In this document: positions 8,650-16,780 of the stretch, one piece after another
Layout of the letters: every line of letters begins with the position of its first letter
How positions within the stretch are numbered: position 1 is the stretch's first letter
DNA from: Longimicrobium sp.
GTDB lineage: Bacteria; Gemmatimonadota; Gemmatimonadetes; Longimicrobiales; Longimicrobiaceae
Direction of reading: 5' to 3'
NCBI RefSeq assembly: GCF_035474595.1
Contig: NZ_DATIND010000083.1
Location: forward strand, 62,001 to 126,000
Length of the DNA: 64,000 nt
The notes under the pieces: generated by a model
Seen by the model: the letters and a program-made list of their open reading frames with translations, nothing else
Told to the model about the DNA's origin: nothing
The model's database searches: none
Made by a program: the position numbers and the translations under genes

Positions 8650-9560
8650 TTCCTGGACCAATGTATTCCGAAGTAGAACTCGATCAGCAACGCCGAGTCG
8701 CGATAGACCATTTCCGCCGCGAACGATTAGAGGAGCCTCTGGAGGATTACCTCGAGCACGTTGATAACTACCTCGGATCATTTGAAGACCTTTTGGAGGC
8801 AACGGTGGATCTGACCAGCATTGCTCCTGCTGCGTTGGAGTTGCTTACCGATCCCGAAATGCTAGAGGCGTTCCGGTATCTTGCCGGACCTCCAATCTCG
8901 ACGGACGATCTCAAAACGGTTGCTGAGGCAACTTCGGTCACCGCGAACCGCTTCAGGAAAGATCCCGGACTCGTTCGGCGCGTCGTTGACGTCGTACAGA
9001 TTGCCTTGGACCGTAGACGCTTTCCTTGGGTGACAGAAGAACGTGAGCCAACGGAAGCGGAACGGCAGGCCGCAGTACTCGCTTCCGCCGCACTGATGGC
9101 CACACGACGAATGGAAACGGCCCGGCGACATACCGGGAAGGGGCGTCAAGAGCAACGCGTCGAGGATGCGCTGCTCGCCGGCGGATGGAAGAAGGTCGCA
9201 GCACGGACGGTGAAGGTGATCTCCGATGCACCGGAGGCGGGGCACTTCTGCCGCGAGAGTATGCTGGGCTCACGCAAAGCAGATTTTATCATCCGCCTCT
9301 GGGATCAAAGAGTGATGCCGATCGAGTGCAAGGTTTCCAACAGCGCCACAAACTCGGTGAAGCGACTGAACAACGATGCCGCCGCAAAGGCGGTGAGTTG
9401 GCGGCAGGATTTTGGACAAACCCAGATCGTACCGGCAGCTGTGCTTAGCGGCGTGTACAAACTCCATAACCTCCTGGACGCCCAAGCACGCGGGCTTAGT
9501 CTGTTCTGGGAGCACGACCTCGCAAAACTCGTAGAGTGGACGGAGTCGGCCCGCCGTTAG
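8646..9560 (+). CDS. XamI-family type II restriction endonuclease
   Basis: 304 aa. The sequence resembles the XamI restriction endonuclease family: an N-terminal helical part with DQQRRVAIDHFR, and a C-terminal nuclease region with RKADFIIRL and MPIECKVSNSATNSVKRLNND. The D...ExK arrangement (ADFII and IECK) fits a PD-(D/E)XK active site. The characterised XamI recognises GTCGAC; whether this homologue does is an inference. It is coupled to the upstream methylase by a 4-bp overlap and shares its lower GC. Confidence 0.88.
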   Translation: MIPGPMYSEVELDQQRRVAIDHFRRERLEEPLEDYLEHVDNYLGSFEDLLEATVDLTSIAPAALELLTDPEMLEAFRYLAGPPISTDDLKTVAEATSVTANRFRKDPGLVRRVVDVVQIALDRRRFPWVTEEREPTEAERQAAVLASAALMATRRMETARRHTGKGRQEQRVEDALLAGGWKKVAARTVKVISDAPEAGHFCRESMLGSRKADFIIRLWDQRVMPIECKVSNSATNSVKRLNNDAAAKAVSWRQDFGQTQIVPAAVLSGVYKLHNLLDAQARGLSLFWEHDLAKLVEWTESARR

Positions 9561-9666
9561 ATGACGAGAGATAGATGCCGCGCAACGGGCGGCAGCGATG
9601 TCCGCGGCACGGGTTCTGCCATCGCAACGCGTTGAACGCGTTGAACTTGAGCCCAAGGAGGAGGCG

Positions 9667-9846
9667 ATGGCGCGCGAACGGGAGCTGATCGAGCCGCACA
9701 AGGGGGACAAGCGCTACGTCCGGCGCGACGAGCAGGGGCGCTTCACCAACGACCAGGTGGACGTGGGCCGCTCGCTGGCCGCCGACCGCCGGCAGCACTC
9801 CGAGCACAAGGCCCCGCGCGGGCAGGGCGACCGCGGCGACCACTGA
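9667..9846 (+). CDS. Small hydrophilic conserved protein
   Basis: 59 aa. The ATG at 9667 follows an excellent ribosome binding site (AAGGAGGAGG) and is preferred over an upstream in-frame start at 9598. The protein is highly charged (KGDKRYVRRDEQGRF, VDVGRSLAADRR, ending RGQGDRGDH). Similar short proteins with the GDKRYVRRDE core are common in proteobacterial genomes and have no known function. It is probably disordered and cytoplasmic. Confidence 0.75.
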   Translation: MARERELIEPHKGDKRYVRRDEQGRFTNDQVDVGRSLAADRRQHSEHKAPRGQGDRGDH

Positions 9847-10002
9847 CCGGGGCCGGGACGGGACGGGGATGGCGATGTGTGGCGCCGCGGCGGACCTCCG
9901 CCGCGGCGCCTTGCATTGTGCCCCGGCGCGGCCCGGCGATTGCGTTGGATCGGGCCCCAAGTTCCTGTGCTACAACGCAATCCCGTGAACGGAGACGACA
10001 GG

Positions 10003-10737
10003 ATGCCCATGCGACTTCTTCCCCAGCGGCTCGTCGGCCAGACCATCCGCGGGATCCGCAATCGCCTGGGGATGAGCCAGGCGGACTTCGCCAGCGCCGT
10101 GGGCGCGGCGAACGCGGCGGAGGTGGCGCGGTGGGAGAAGGGCCAGGTACAGCCGGACTACGGCACGCTGGCCAAGATTGCCACCATGGGCGTGGTGGAC
10201 GTGCTGGTCTTCCACGACGGCGCGTCGGCCGCCGAGACGCCGCAGATCACCCCCGGCGAGGCCAACGAGCTGCGCGACATCCTGATGCGCATGGAGTCGC
10301 TGCTGGACGACGCGCGCCGCCTGGTGGACCGCGCCTCGAACCGCACCGCGCTCGAGGCGCTGGAGGCGGCCACCGGCAGCGTCCCCGCCATCACCCAGCT
10401 GCCGGACGCGGTGGTGCTGGACGCCGAGGTGCGGCTGGAGACGAAGCCGCGCTCGCGCACCGCGTCCGCCAGCCGCCGCTCCGCCTCGCGCGCGACGCCC
10501 TCCGCCACGCCGCGCAAGCGCTCGTCCTCGACCGGGAAGAGCGGGAGCACGGCGGGCACCGGCACCACGGCGAGCGGATCGTCCGCGGGCGAGACGTCCG
10601 GCAGCGGATCGTCCTCGCGCGGATCGTCGCGCTCGGGAAGCGGGTCGTCGTCGCGCGGGCGGTCGGGCTCGTCGCGGGGCCAGAAGTCGCCGGGCGGGAC
10701 GGGTAGCGGGTCGTCGGGTGGGAGCGCGCCGGCCTGA
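10003..10737 (+). CDS. Cro/CI-type helix-turn-helix regulator with long Ser/Gly-rich tail
   Basis: 244 aa from the ATG at 10003. Residues about 9-65 form an HTH_3 domain (GIRNRLGMSQADFASAVG then VARWEKGQVQPDYGTLAKIA). A helical segment follows to about 150 (NELRDILMRMESLLDDARR). The last ~95 residues are a low-complexity Ser/Gly/Arg/Thr tail that is probably disordered. The tail's start is basic (KPRSRTASASRR) and could touch DNA nonspecifically. Targets are unknown; no divergently transcribed partner lies next to it. A strong hairpin follows the stop codon. Confidence 0.8.
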   Translation: MPMRLLPQRLVGQTIRGIRNRLGMSQADFASAVGAANAAEVARWEKGQVQPDYGTLAKIATMGVVDVLVFHDGASAAETPQITPGEANELRDILMRMESLLDDARRLVDRASNRTALEALEAATGSVPAITQLPDAVVLDAEVRLETKPRSRTASASRRSASRATPSATPRKRSSSTGKSGSTAGTGTTASGSSAGETSGSGSSSRGSSRSGSGSSSRGRSGSSRGQKSPGGTGSGSSGGSAPA

Positions 10738-10766
10738 TCCGGCGCGGGAGCCGGATCTCCAGCATT

Positions 10767-10822
10767 CACGAAGAGAAGCAGAGCAGCGGAGGAACTCCTC
10801 CGCCGCTCTGCTTCTTCGCGTG
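10767..10822 (+). terminator. Intrinsic-type hairpin after the HTH regulator
   Basis: Arms of over 20 bases (AAGCAGAGC then GCGGAGGA on the left; TCCTCCGC then GCTCTGCTT on the right) pair almost perfectly with one bulge. The element lies about 30 bases past the stop codon and lacks a long T tract. Confidence 0.6.
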
Positions 10823-11036
10823 AGATCCGTCCGTCGAGAATGCGGCGTTACGGCGGATGTAACGGGGCATGGCACCACCCCGCGGCTGCATCATCATCCC
10901 CCGATCCTCATCTCCATCCCAACCGACCGCGTAACCCCCGGCCCCTGCGGCGTTTCCGCATCTCCCCATCTCCCGTCTCCCTCGCTCCCCATCCGTTTGC
11001 GCGGCGGTCCGGCGAGTGCACTGACGGTGGCGCAAA

Positions 11037-13736
11037 ATGGATCGGGAACCTGCATCCGCACGGGAATCGATGTCGCAGCCGAAGTTCGTGGGGCGGGACG
11101 CGGAGATGGAGCGGCTGGGCGCGCTCTGGCGCGACGCCGCGGCGGGGCGGGCGCGCGTCTGCTTCGTCACCGGCGAGGCGGGCGCGGGCAAGTCGTCGCT
11201 GCTGCACAGCTTTGCCGCCGCGGCGCAGCGGGCGGACGCCAGGATGGTGGTGGCCAGCGCCAACTGCGATGCGCAGACCGGCCAGAGCGATCCGTATCTC
11301 CCCTTCCTGACCCTGCTGGAGCAGCTCACCGGCGACCCCGAGGCGGGCGGCGTGCAGTCGGCCGCCACGGGCGAGAACGCGCGCCGGCTGCGCTCGCTGG
11401 TCGGCCTGTCGATGCGCACCCTGCTGGAGCACGCGCCGGACCTGGTGGGCACCTTCGTTCCCGGCGCCGGGCTGCTGGTGAAGGCGGGGAAGTACGCCGC
11501 GGACCAGGCCGGGCTGCTCTCGCGGCTGGAGGAGAAGGTGACGTCGCGCGGTGGCGCGGGAGGCGCGCCGGCCGAGGCGGTGGACCGCGACCGCATCTTC
11601 CGGCAGTACACGGGAATGCTGCGCGCGCTCTCGGCCCAGTGCCCGCTGCTGCTGGTGCTCGACGACCTGCACTGGGCCGACGGCGCCTCGATCGACCTGC
11701 TCTTCCACCTGGGCCGCGCGCTGGAGAACGAGCGTATTCTCCTGGTCGGCTCCTATCGCCCCAACGACGTGTCCATCGGCCGCGACGGCCGCCGCCACCC
11801 GCTGGAGGCGCCGCTGGCCGAGCTGAAGCGCTACCTGGGCGACGCGTGGATCGACCTGGACCGCGCAGGGTGCGAGCAGCGCCGCGCCTTCGTGCACGCG
11901 CTGGTGGACGCCGAGCCCAACCGGCTGGACGCCGAGTTCCGCGAGGGGCTGCTGCGCCACACCGCCGGCCACCCGCTGTTCGCGGTGGAAGTCCTCCGCA
12001 CGCTGCAGGAGCGCGGCGACCTGGCGCACGACGCCGAGGGGTGCTGGCGCGCCGCCGGGCCCATCGACTGGGACGTCCTTCCCGCGCGGGTGGAGGGGGT
12101 GATCGAGGAGCGCATCGGGCGATTGACGGACGAGCTGCGCGAGGTGCTGACGGTGGCCTCGGTCGAGGGGACCAGCTTCACCACGCAGGTGGTGGCCCGG
12201 CTGCGGGAGATGGGTGAGCGCCAGCTGCTCCGCCTCCTTTCCGGCGAGCTGGAGAAGCGCCACCGGCTGGTGGTCGAGGGCACTACGGAGCGCGTGGGGG
12301 CGCGGTGGGTGAGCCAGTTCGCCTTCTCGCACGTGGCCTTCCAGCAGTACCTCTACCACGACCTGTCGGCCCGCGAGCGGATGCTGCTGCACGCCGAGAC
12401 GGCCGAGGTGCTGGAGGAGCTGTACGCCGGGCACACCGACCGCGTGGCCCTCCAGCTCGCGCGCCACCACGAGCTGGCGGGCGACCCCGCGCGCGCCGTG
12501 GACCACCGCCTGCGGGCCGCGTCGCGCGCGCTGGCGGTGGGCGCGTACGCCGAGGCGCGGGCGCTGCTGGAGCGCTCGCGCGAGCTGCTGGCCCAGGTGC
12601 CCGCCGGCCCCGAGCGCGACCGGCGCGAGCTGGAGGTGCTCACCCGCCTGTGCAACGTGCTGAACGCGACCGAAGGGTGGGACTCGCCGGGGCTGCCGGA
12701 GATCTTCTCCCGCTCGCGTGAGCTGTGCGAGGAATTGGGCGAGCGGGCGCAGCTGTCGCGCGTGCTCTTCGGGCTCTGGGCCTATCACCTCGTGCAGCTC
12801 CAGCTGCAGCCCGCGCTGGCGGTGGCGCGCGAGTACTTCGACCTGGCCGACGCGCTGGCCGACCACGACACCGTCCTCCAGGCGCACGCGGTGATGGGCG
12901 ACACCCTTTTCTGGCTGGGCCGCCCCGCCGAGGCGCGCGACTACGCCGAGGCGGCCATGCTCCTGTACGCGCCGCACCTGCGCGACGAGCACCAGGCGCG
13001 CTTCGGGCTGGACCCGCGCATGATCCCGCTGATGCTCCTGGCCCTCTCCGACGCGCTGCTGGGCCGGGCCGGGCGCGCGGCCGCCTGGGGCGCGGAGTGC
13101 GTGCGCGTGGCCGACGAGGCGGCGCACCCCTTCAGCCGCGCCTTCGCCCTGTACGCCGCGGCGCTGCTGGCGTGGCTTATGGGAGATGGGGATGCGGCAC
13201 GGGCGCACGCCGCCGCGCTGCAGGAGACGAGCGAGCGCTTCGGGTTCGCGTACTACCGCGGCCAGGCCGGGGTGCTGCGCGGGTGGGGGATGGGGATGGA
13301 GGGAAGCGTCGAGGACGGGCTGCAGGCCATGCGGCGCGGCTTCGAGGAGGCGGCGGCCAACGGCGGGCGCGGCGACCACTCGCTGTACTGCCTGATGCGC
13401 GCCGAGGTGCTGCGCCGCGCCGGCCGCGCCGCCGAGGCGCTGCGCGTGGTGGACTGCGGGCTGGCCGTGGCCCGCGAGTGCGGCGAGGCGGCGTTCGAGC
13501 CCGAGCTCCTGCGCGTCCGCGGCGAGGCGCTGGCCGAGGCGTTTCCCGAGCACGTGACCGACGCCGCCGCGTACCTGGAGCGCGCGATCGCCCGCGCCCG
13601 CGCGCAGGGCACGCCGCTGCTGGAGCACCGCGCCGCCGCCGGCCTCGCCCGCCTCCGCGCCACCGTCTTCGCCGCGCCGCCGCCCGACGAGCCCTTCTCC
13701 GCCCCGCCATCGCTCCGCGTCCCCGTGCTGGCGTGA
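11037..13736 (+). CDS. STAND-type AAA ATPase with TPR-like C-terminal half
   Basis: 899 aa; an internal ATG at 11070 (MSQPKFVGRDAEM) is an equally good start. The N-terminus FVGRDAEMERL opens an AAA_16-like module. Walker A is GEAGAGKSSL and Walker B is LLLVLDDLHWADGAS (about residue 205). The arrangement is that of the large ATPases of adenylate-cyclase and LuxR-type regulators. Residues about 430-880 are helical, Ala/Leu/Arg-rich and TPR-like. No cyclase, kinase or DNA-binding effector domain is fused. A signalling or scaffold role is likely, with the partner unknown. It appears monocistronic. Confidence 0.8.
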   Translation: MDREPASARESMSQPKFVGRDAEMERLGALWRDAAAGRARVCFVTGEAGAGKSSLLHSFAAAAQRADARMVVASANCDAQTGQSDPYLPFLTLLEQLTGDPEAGGVQSAATGENARRLRSLVGLSMRTLLEHAPDLVGTFVPGAGLLVKAGKYAADQAGLLSRLEEKVTSRGGAGGAPAEAVDRDRIFRQYTGMLRALSAQCPLLLVLDDLHWADGASIDLLFHLGRALENERILLVGSYRPNDVSIGRDGRRHPLEAPLAELKRYLGDAWIDLDRAGCEQRRAFVHALVDAEPNRLDAEFREGLLRHTAGHPLFAVEVLRTLQERGDLAHDAEGCWRAAGPIDWDVLPARVEGVIEERIGRLTDELREVLTVASVEGTSFTTQVVARLREMGERQLLRLLSGELEKRHRLVVEGTTERVGARWVSQFAFSHVAFQQYLYHDLSARERMLLHAETAEVLEELYAGHTDRVALQLARHHELAGDPARAVDHRLRAASRALAVGAYAEARALLERSRELLAQVPAGPERDRRELEVLTRLCNVLNATEGWDSPGLPEIFSRSRELCEELGERAQLSRVLFGLWAYHLVQLQLQPALAVAREYFDLADALADHDTVLQAHAVMGDTLFWLGRPAEARDYAEAAMLLYAPHLRDEHQARFGLDPRMIPLMLLALSDALLGRAGRAAAWGAECVRVADEAAHPFSRAFALYAAALLAWLMGDGDAARAHAAALQETSERFGFAYYRGQAGVLRGWGMGMEGSVEDGLQAMRRGFEEAAANGGRGDHSLYCLMRAEVLRRAGRAAEALRVVDCGLAVARECGEAAFEPELLRVRGEALAEAFPEHVTDAAAYLERAIARARAQGTPLLEHRAAAGLARLRATVFAAPPPDEPFSAPPSLRVPVLA

Positions 13737-13795
13737 GGGGGAGAAGGAACCGAGCAGGAACTCGGCGATCTCCGCGTCTCCTCGACGGTGACTTC

Positions 13796-13868
13796 TCACG
13801 CGGAGACGCGGAGTCGCGGAGAACTCCGTGGCGTGACGAATCCTCCGCATCTCCGCGTCTCCGCGTGA
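13796..13868. repeat. Long-armed inverted repeat
   Basis: An 18-base arm (13796-13813, TCACGCGGAGACGCGGAG) is exactly complementary to 13851-13868. A smaller GCGGAG/CTCCG-rich palindrome lies between the arms. It sits between the ATPase stop codon and the polyphosphate kinase gene and could act as a terminator or as an expanded GC-rich repeat. Confidence 0.7.
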
Positions 13869-14063
13869 GATCAACGATGTAGCGGCAGGGCGGCGATGAA
13901 AGTCGTACCGACCCGGCGGATCCGGAACGCGCCGGGGCCGGCGGAAAGCGGAAGATGTACGCTCCGGGGGAGAACGCCGTTACATTGGAACGGTTTACAT
14001 CCGCGGGGCCGCCGCGTACCTGTAGGGCGGTCCGCCCCGTTCCCCGGAATCCCACCGCACCGC

Positions 14064-16340
14064 ATGCGCGCCGAGCACAGCCTTCCCTCCACCAACGGCG
14101 ACACGCCGAAGCCGCAGCCGCCGGCCACCGCCCCGCGCCGTACCCGCGGCGTCCGCGCGGTCCCCCGCGTCCCCGACGCGCCCGCCGCCATCCCCTGCGC
14201 GGTGCGCCCCCGAGCGGTACCGCGCGGCGCGCCGCTGGACGACAAGTCGCTGTACTTCAACCGCGAGCTCAGCCTTCTCGACTTCAACTGGCGCGTCTTC
14301 GCCCAGGCGCTGGACACGCGCACGCCGCTGCTGGAGCGCGTGCGCTTCCTGGCCATCGCCAGCAGCAATCTGGACGAGTTCTTCCAGAAGCGCGTGGGCG
14401 GATTGAAGCGGCAGGTGGCGGCCGGGGTGCAGGTGCTCTCCATCGACGGACGCACGCCGGCCGAGCAGCTGGAGCTGATCGGCGCCGCCGCGCTGGAGAT
14501 GCAGGCCGCGCTCTCCGACACCTGGGAAACGGCGCTGAAGCCGCTGCTGCGCGCCGACGCCGGCGTGCACGTGTGCTCCTACGCCGAGCTGGCCCCGCAT
14601 CAGCGGCGGGCGCTGGACGAGCACTTCCGCGAGCAGATCTACCCGGTGCTCACCCCGCTGGCGGTGGACCCCGGGCACCCGTTTCCCTTCATCTCCAACC
14701 TCTCCCTTTCCCTGGCCGTGCTGATGCGCCACGCCGCGCGCAGCACCTACCACTTCGCCCGCATCAAGGTCCCCGCGCAGCACGGCCGGTGGATCCCCGT
14801 CCCGGGCTCGGACGAGCGCTTCCACTTCGTGCCCGTGGAGCAGGTGATCCAGGCGAACGTGGCCTCGCTCTTCCGGGGGATGGAGATCGTGAACGTCCAC
14901 CCCTTCCGCGTGACGCGCAGCGCCGACGTGGACCGCGGCGACGACGAGAGCGAGGACCTGCTGGCGCTGATCAGCGAGGAGCTGCGCGAGCGCCGCTTCG
15001 CCCCCGTCGTGCGCCTGGAGGTGGACCGGGCGATGCCGAAGGAGGTGCGGCAGCTGCTGGTGCGCGAGCTGGAGCTGCAGGACGACGACGTGTACGAGAG
15101 CGGGGGGATGATCGCGCACGCCGACACCGCCTTCTTCGCCGACCTCGACCTCCCCGCGCACCGCTTCGAGGCGTGGGAGCCGGTGGTCCCCGAGCCGCTG
15201 CAGCACGAGGGCGAGACCGAGGAGGAGCGGAACATCTTCTCCATCATCCGCCGCGGCGACGTGCTGGTGCACCACCCGTACGACTCGTTCCCCGCCAGCG
15301 TGCAGCGGCTGCTGGAAGAGGCGGCGGTGGACCCGCGCGTGGTGGCCATCAAGATGACGCTGTACCGCACCGGCGGCGAAGCCAGCCCGGTGGTGAAGGC
15401 GCTGATCGCCGCGGCCGAGCGGGGGAAGCAGGTGGCGGTGCTGGTGGAGCTGACCGCGCGCTTCGACGAGGAGAACAACATCCGCGGGGCGGAGATCCTG
15501 GAAGACGCCGGCGTGCACGTCACCTACGGGCTCGTCGGCCTGAAGACGCACAGCAAGGTCACGCTGATCGTGCGCGACGAGGGCGGCCCGCCGCGCACCT
15601 ACTGCCACATCGGGACGGGGAACTACCACGCCCGAACGTCGAAGCTGTACAGCGACCTGGGGCTTCTCACCTGCCACGACGAGATCGGCGACGACCTGGT
15701 GAACCTGTTCCACTTCCTCACCGGGTACGCGCCGGACCAGCAGTACACGCGCCTGGTGGTCGCCCCGCGCGACATGCGGCGGGTGTTCGAGGAGCGCATC
15801 GAGCGCGAGGTGCAGCACCAGCGGCGGTACCAGAACGGCCGCATCATCGCCAAGTTCAACGCCTTGGACGACCCCGGCATCATCCGCGAGCTGTACCGCG
15901 CCAGCCGCGAGGGGGTGAAGATCGACCTGATCGTGCGCGGCCACAGCCGGCTGCGTCCCGGCCTTCCCGGCTACAGCGAGAACATCCGCGTGGTCAGCCT
16001 GATCGGGCGCTTCCTGGAGCACGACCGCATCTACCACTTCGGCAACAACGGCGACCCCGAGGTGTTCATCGGCAGCGCCGACTGGCGCGAGCGCAACCTG
16101 AACGAGCGGGTGGAGACGATCGTCCCCGTGATGGACAGCGTGCTGCGCGAGCGCCTCGTGCGCCTGCTGGAGAACGCGCTCACCGACAACCGCCTCGCCT
16201 GGGACCTGCAGCCCGACGGCCACTGGAAGCCCCGCCACTGCGCCGAGGACGAAACCGAGGTGAACTACCACGACCTGCTGATGCGCGACGCCCTGGAGCG
16301 CAGCCGCAAGGGCGCGCGGCCGTGGGAGGTGATGCTGTAG
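14064..16340 (+). CDS. ppk1: Polyphosphate kinase 1
   Basis: 758 aa from the ATG at 14064; an in-frame extension to 13896 is possible but looks non-coding. Ppk1 reversibly polymerises the gamma-phosphate of ATP into polyphosphate, usually at the membrane. After a ~55-residue disordered, Pro/Arg-rich N-terminus the core begins LYFNRELSLLDFNWRV (N domain). The catalytic C1/C2 phospholipase-D-like domains follow, with IKMTLYRTG, LKTHSKV (His496, matching the phosphorylated His) and FLEHDRIYHF (His653). SADWRERNLNERVE closes the active site. Length is typical apart from the N-terminal extension. No exopolyphosphatase gene adjoins it. Confidence 0.95.
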   Translation: MRAEHSLPSTNGDTPKPQPPATAPRRTRGVRAVPRVPDAPAAIPCAVRPRAVPRGAPLDDKSLYFNRELSLLDFNWRVFAQALDTRTPLLERVRFLAIASSNLDEFFQKRVGGLKRQVAAGVQVLSIDGRTPAEQLELIGAAALEMQAALSDTWETALKPLLRADAGVHVCSYAELAPHQRRALDEHFREQIYPVLTPLAVDPGHPFPFISNLSLSLAVLMRHAARSTYHFARIKVPAQHGRWIPVPGSDERFHFVPVEQVIQANVASLFRGMEIVNVHPFRVTRSADVDRGDDESEDLLALISEELRERRFAPVVRLEVDRAMPKEVRQLLVRELELQDDDVYESGGMIAHADTAFFADLDLPAHRFEAWEPVVPEPLQHEGETEEERNIFSIIRRGDVLVHHPYDSFPASVQRLLEEAAVDPRVVAIKMTLYRTGGEASPVVKALIAAAERGKQVAVLVELTARFDEENNIRGAEILEDAGVHVTYGLVGLKTHSKVTLIVRDEGGPPRTYCHIGTGNYHARTSKLYSDLGLLTCHDEIGDDLVNLFHFLTGYAPDQQYTRLVVAPRDMRRVFEERIEREVQHQRRYQNGRIIAKFNALDDPGIIRELYRASREGVKIDLIVRGHSRLRPGLPGYSENIRVVSLIGRFLEHDRIYHFGNNGDPEVFIGSADWRERNLNERVETIVPVMDSVLRERLVRLLENALTDNRLAWDLQPDGHWKPRHCAEDETEVNYHDLLMRDALERSRKGARPWEVML

Positions 16341-16433
16341 CTGCAGGGACAGGTTACAGGGGACAGGGAATAGGGAACGGCAACTCCGGATGAGCCCGGC
16401 GCTGCTGGGGGCCTCACCCGGGGAGCCCTCACC

Positions 16434-16488
16434 CGAAAAAGAGAGATGGAGAAGACAAAACCGCCGTCTTCTCCATCTCTCTTTTTCG
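16434..16488. terminator. Perfect 23-bp palindromic terminator
   Basis: Arms 16434-16456 and 16466-16488 are exactly complementary with a 9-base loop. The left arm starts with an A tract and the right arm ends in CTCTTTTTC, so it would terminate transcription from either side. It lies about 95 bases beyond the ppk1 stop. Confidence 0.8.
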
Positions 16489-16557
16489 ACCTCTCCCGAC
16501 AGCAGGAGAGGTGAACTGTAACAGAAACGGCAGCTCCGCGCGGGGAACCAGCCATGC

Positions 16558-16628
16558 GTTGAGTTCTCCCCTCCCCCGCGGAACGGGCGGAGCGGCCGGG
16601 GGAGGGGCCAGCCAGGCGGGCAGGATGC
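16558..16628 (-). repeat. GC-rich palindromic dispersed repeat (family 2), copy 1
   Basis: In reverse orientation this reads GGCATCCTGCCCGCC, then a CCCCTCCCCC...GGGGGAGGGG palindrome, then GAGAACTCA. The same ordered parts occur near 38.2, 39.9 and 57.1 kb. It fills the spacer upstream of the S9 peptidase gene. Confidence 0.7.
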
Positions 16629-16780
16629 CATCGCAAAGCTGCGATGCTTCTCCTCGGGGCCGTCACTTCGCCCACCGGGAATGGCCGTTCATCCCTCCCG
16701 ATTTGCGCCGGACGTCCATCCGTCCCATGCTAACCATCCAGCACTCCGCAAACAGCGTTTCCCTTGGCCCCACGATCCCG

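Noticed and set aside
10908-13874. A 988-residue minus-strand frame
   Set aside because: It is fully antisense to the STAND ATPase, which has Walker motifs in the sense frame. The antisense product is low-complexity RHLAQ-rich and has no family resemblance.
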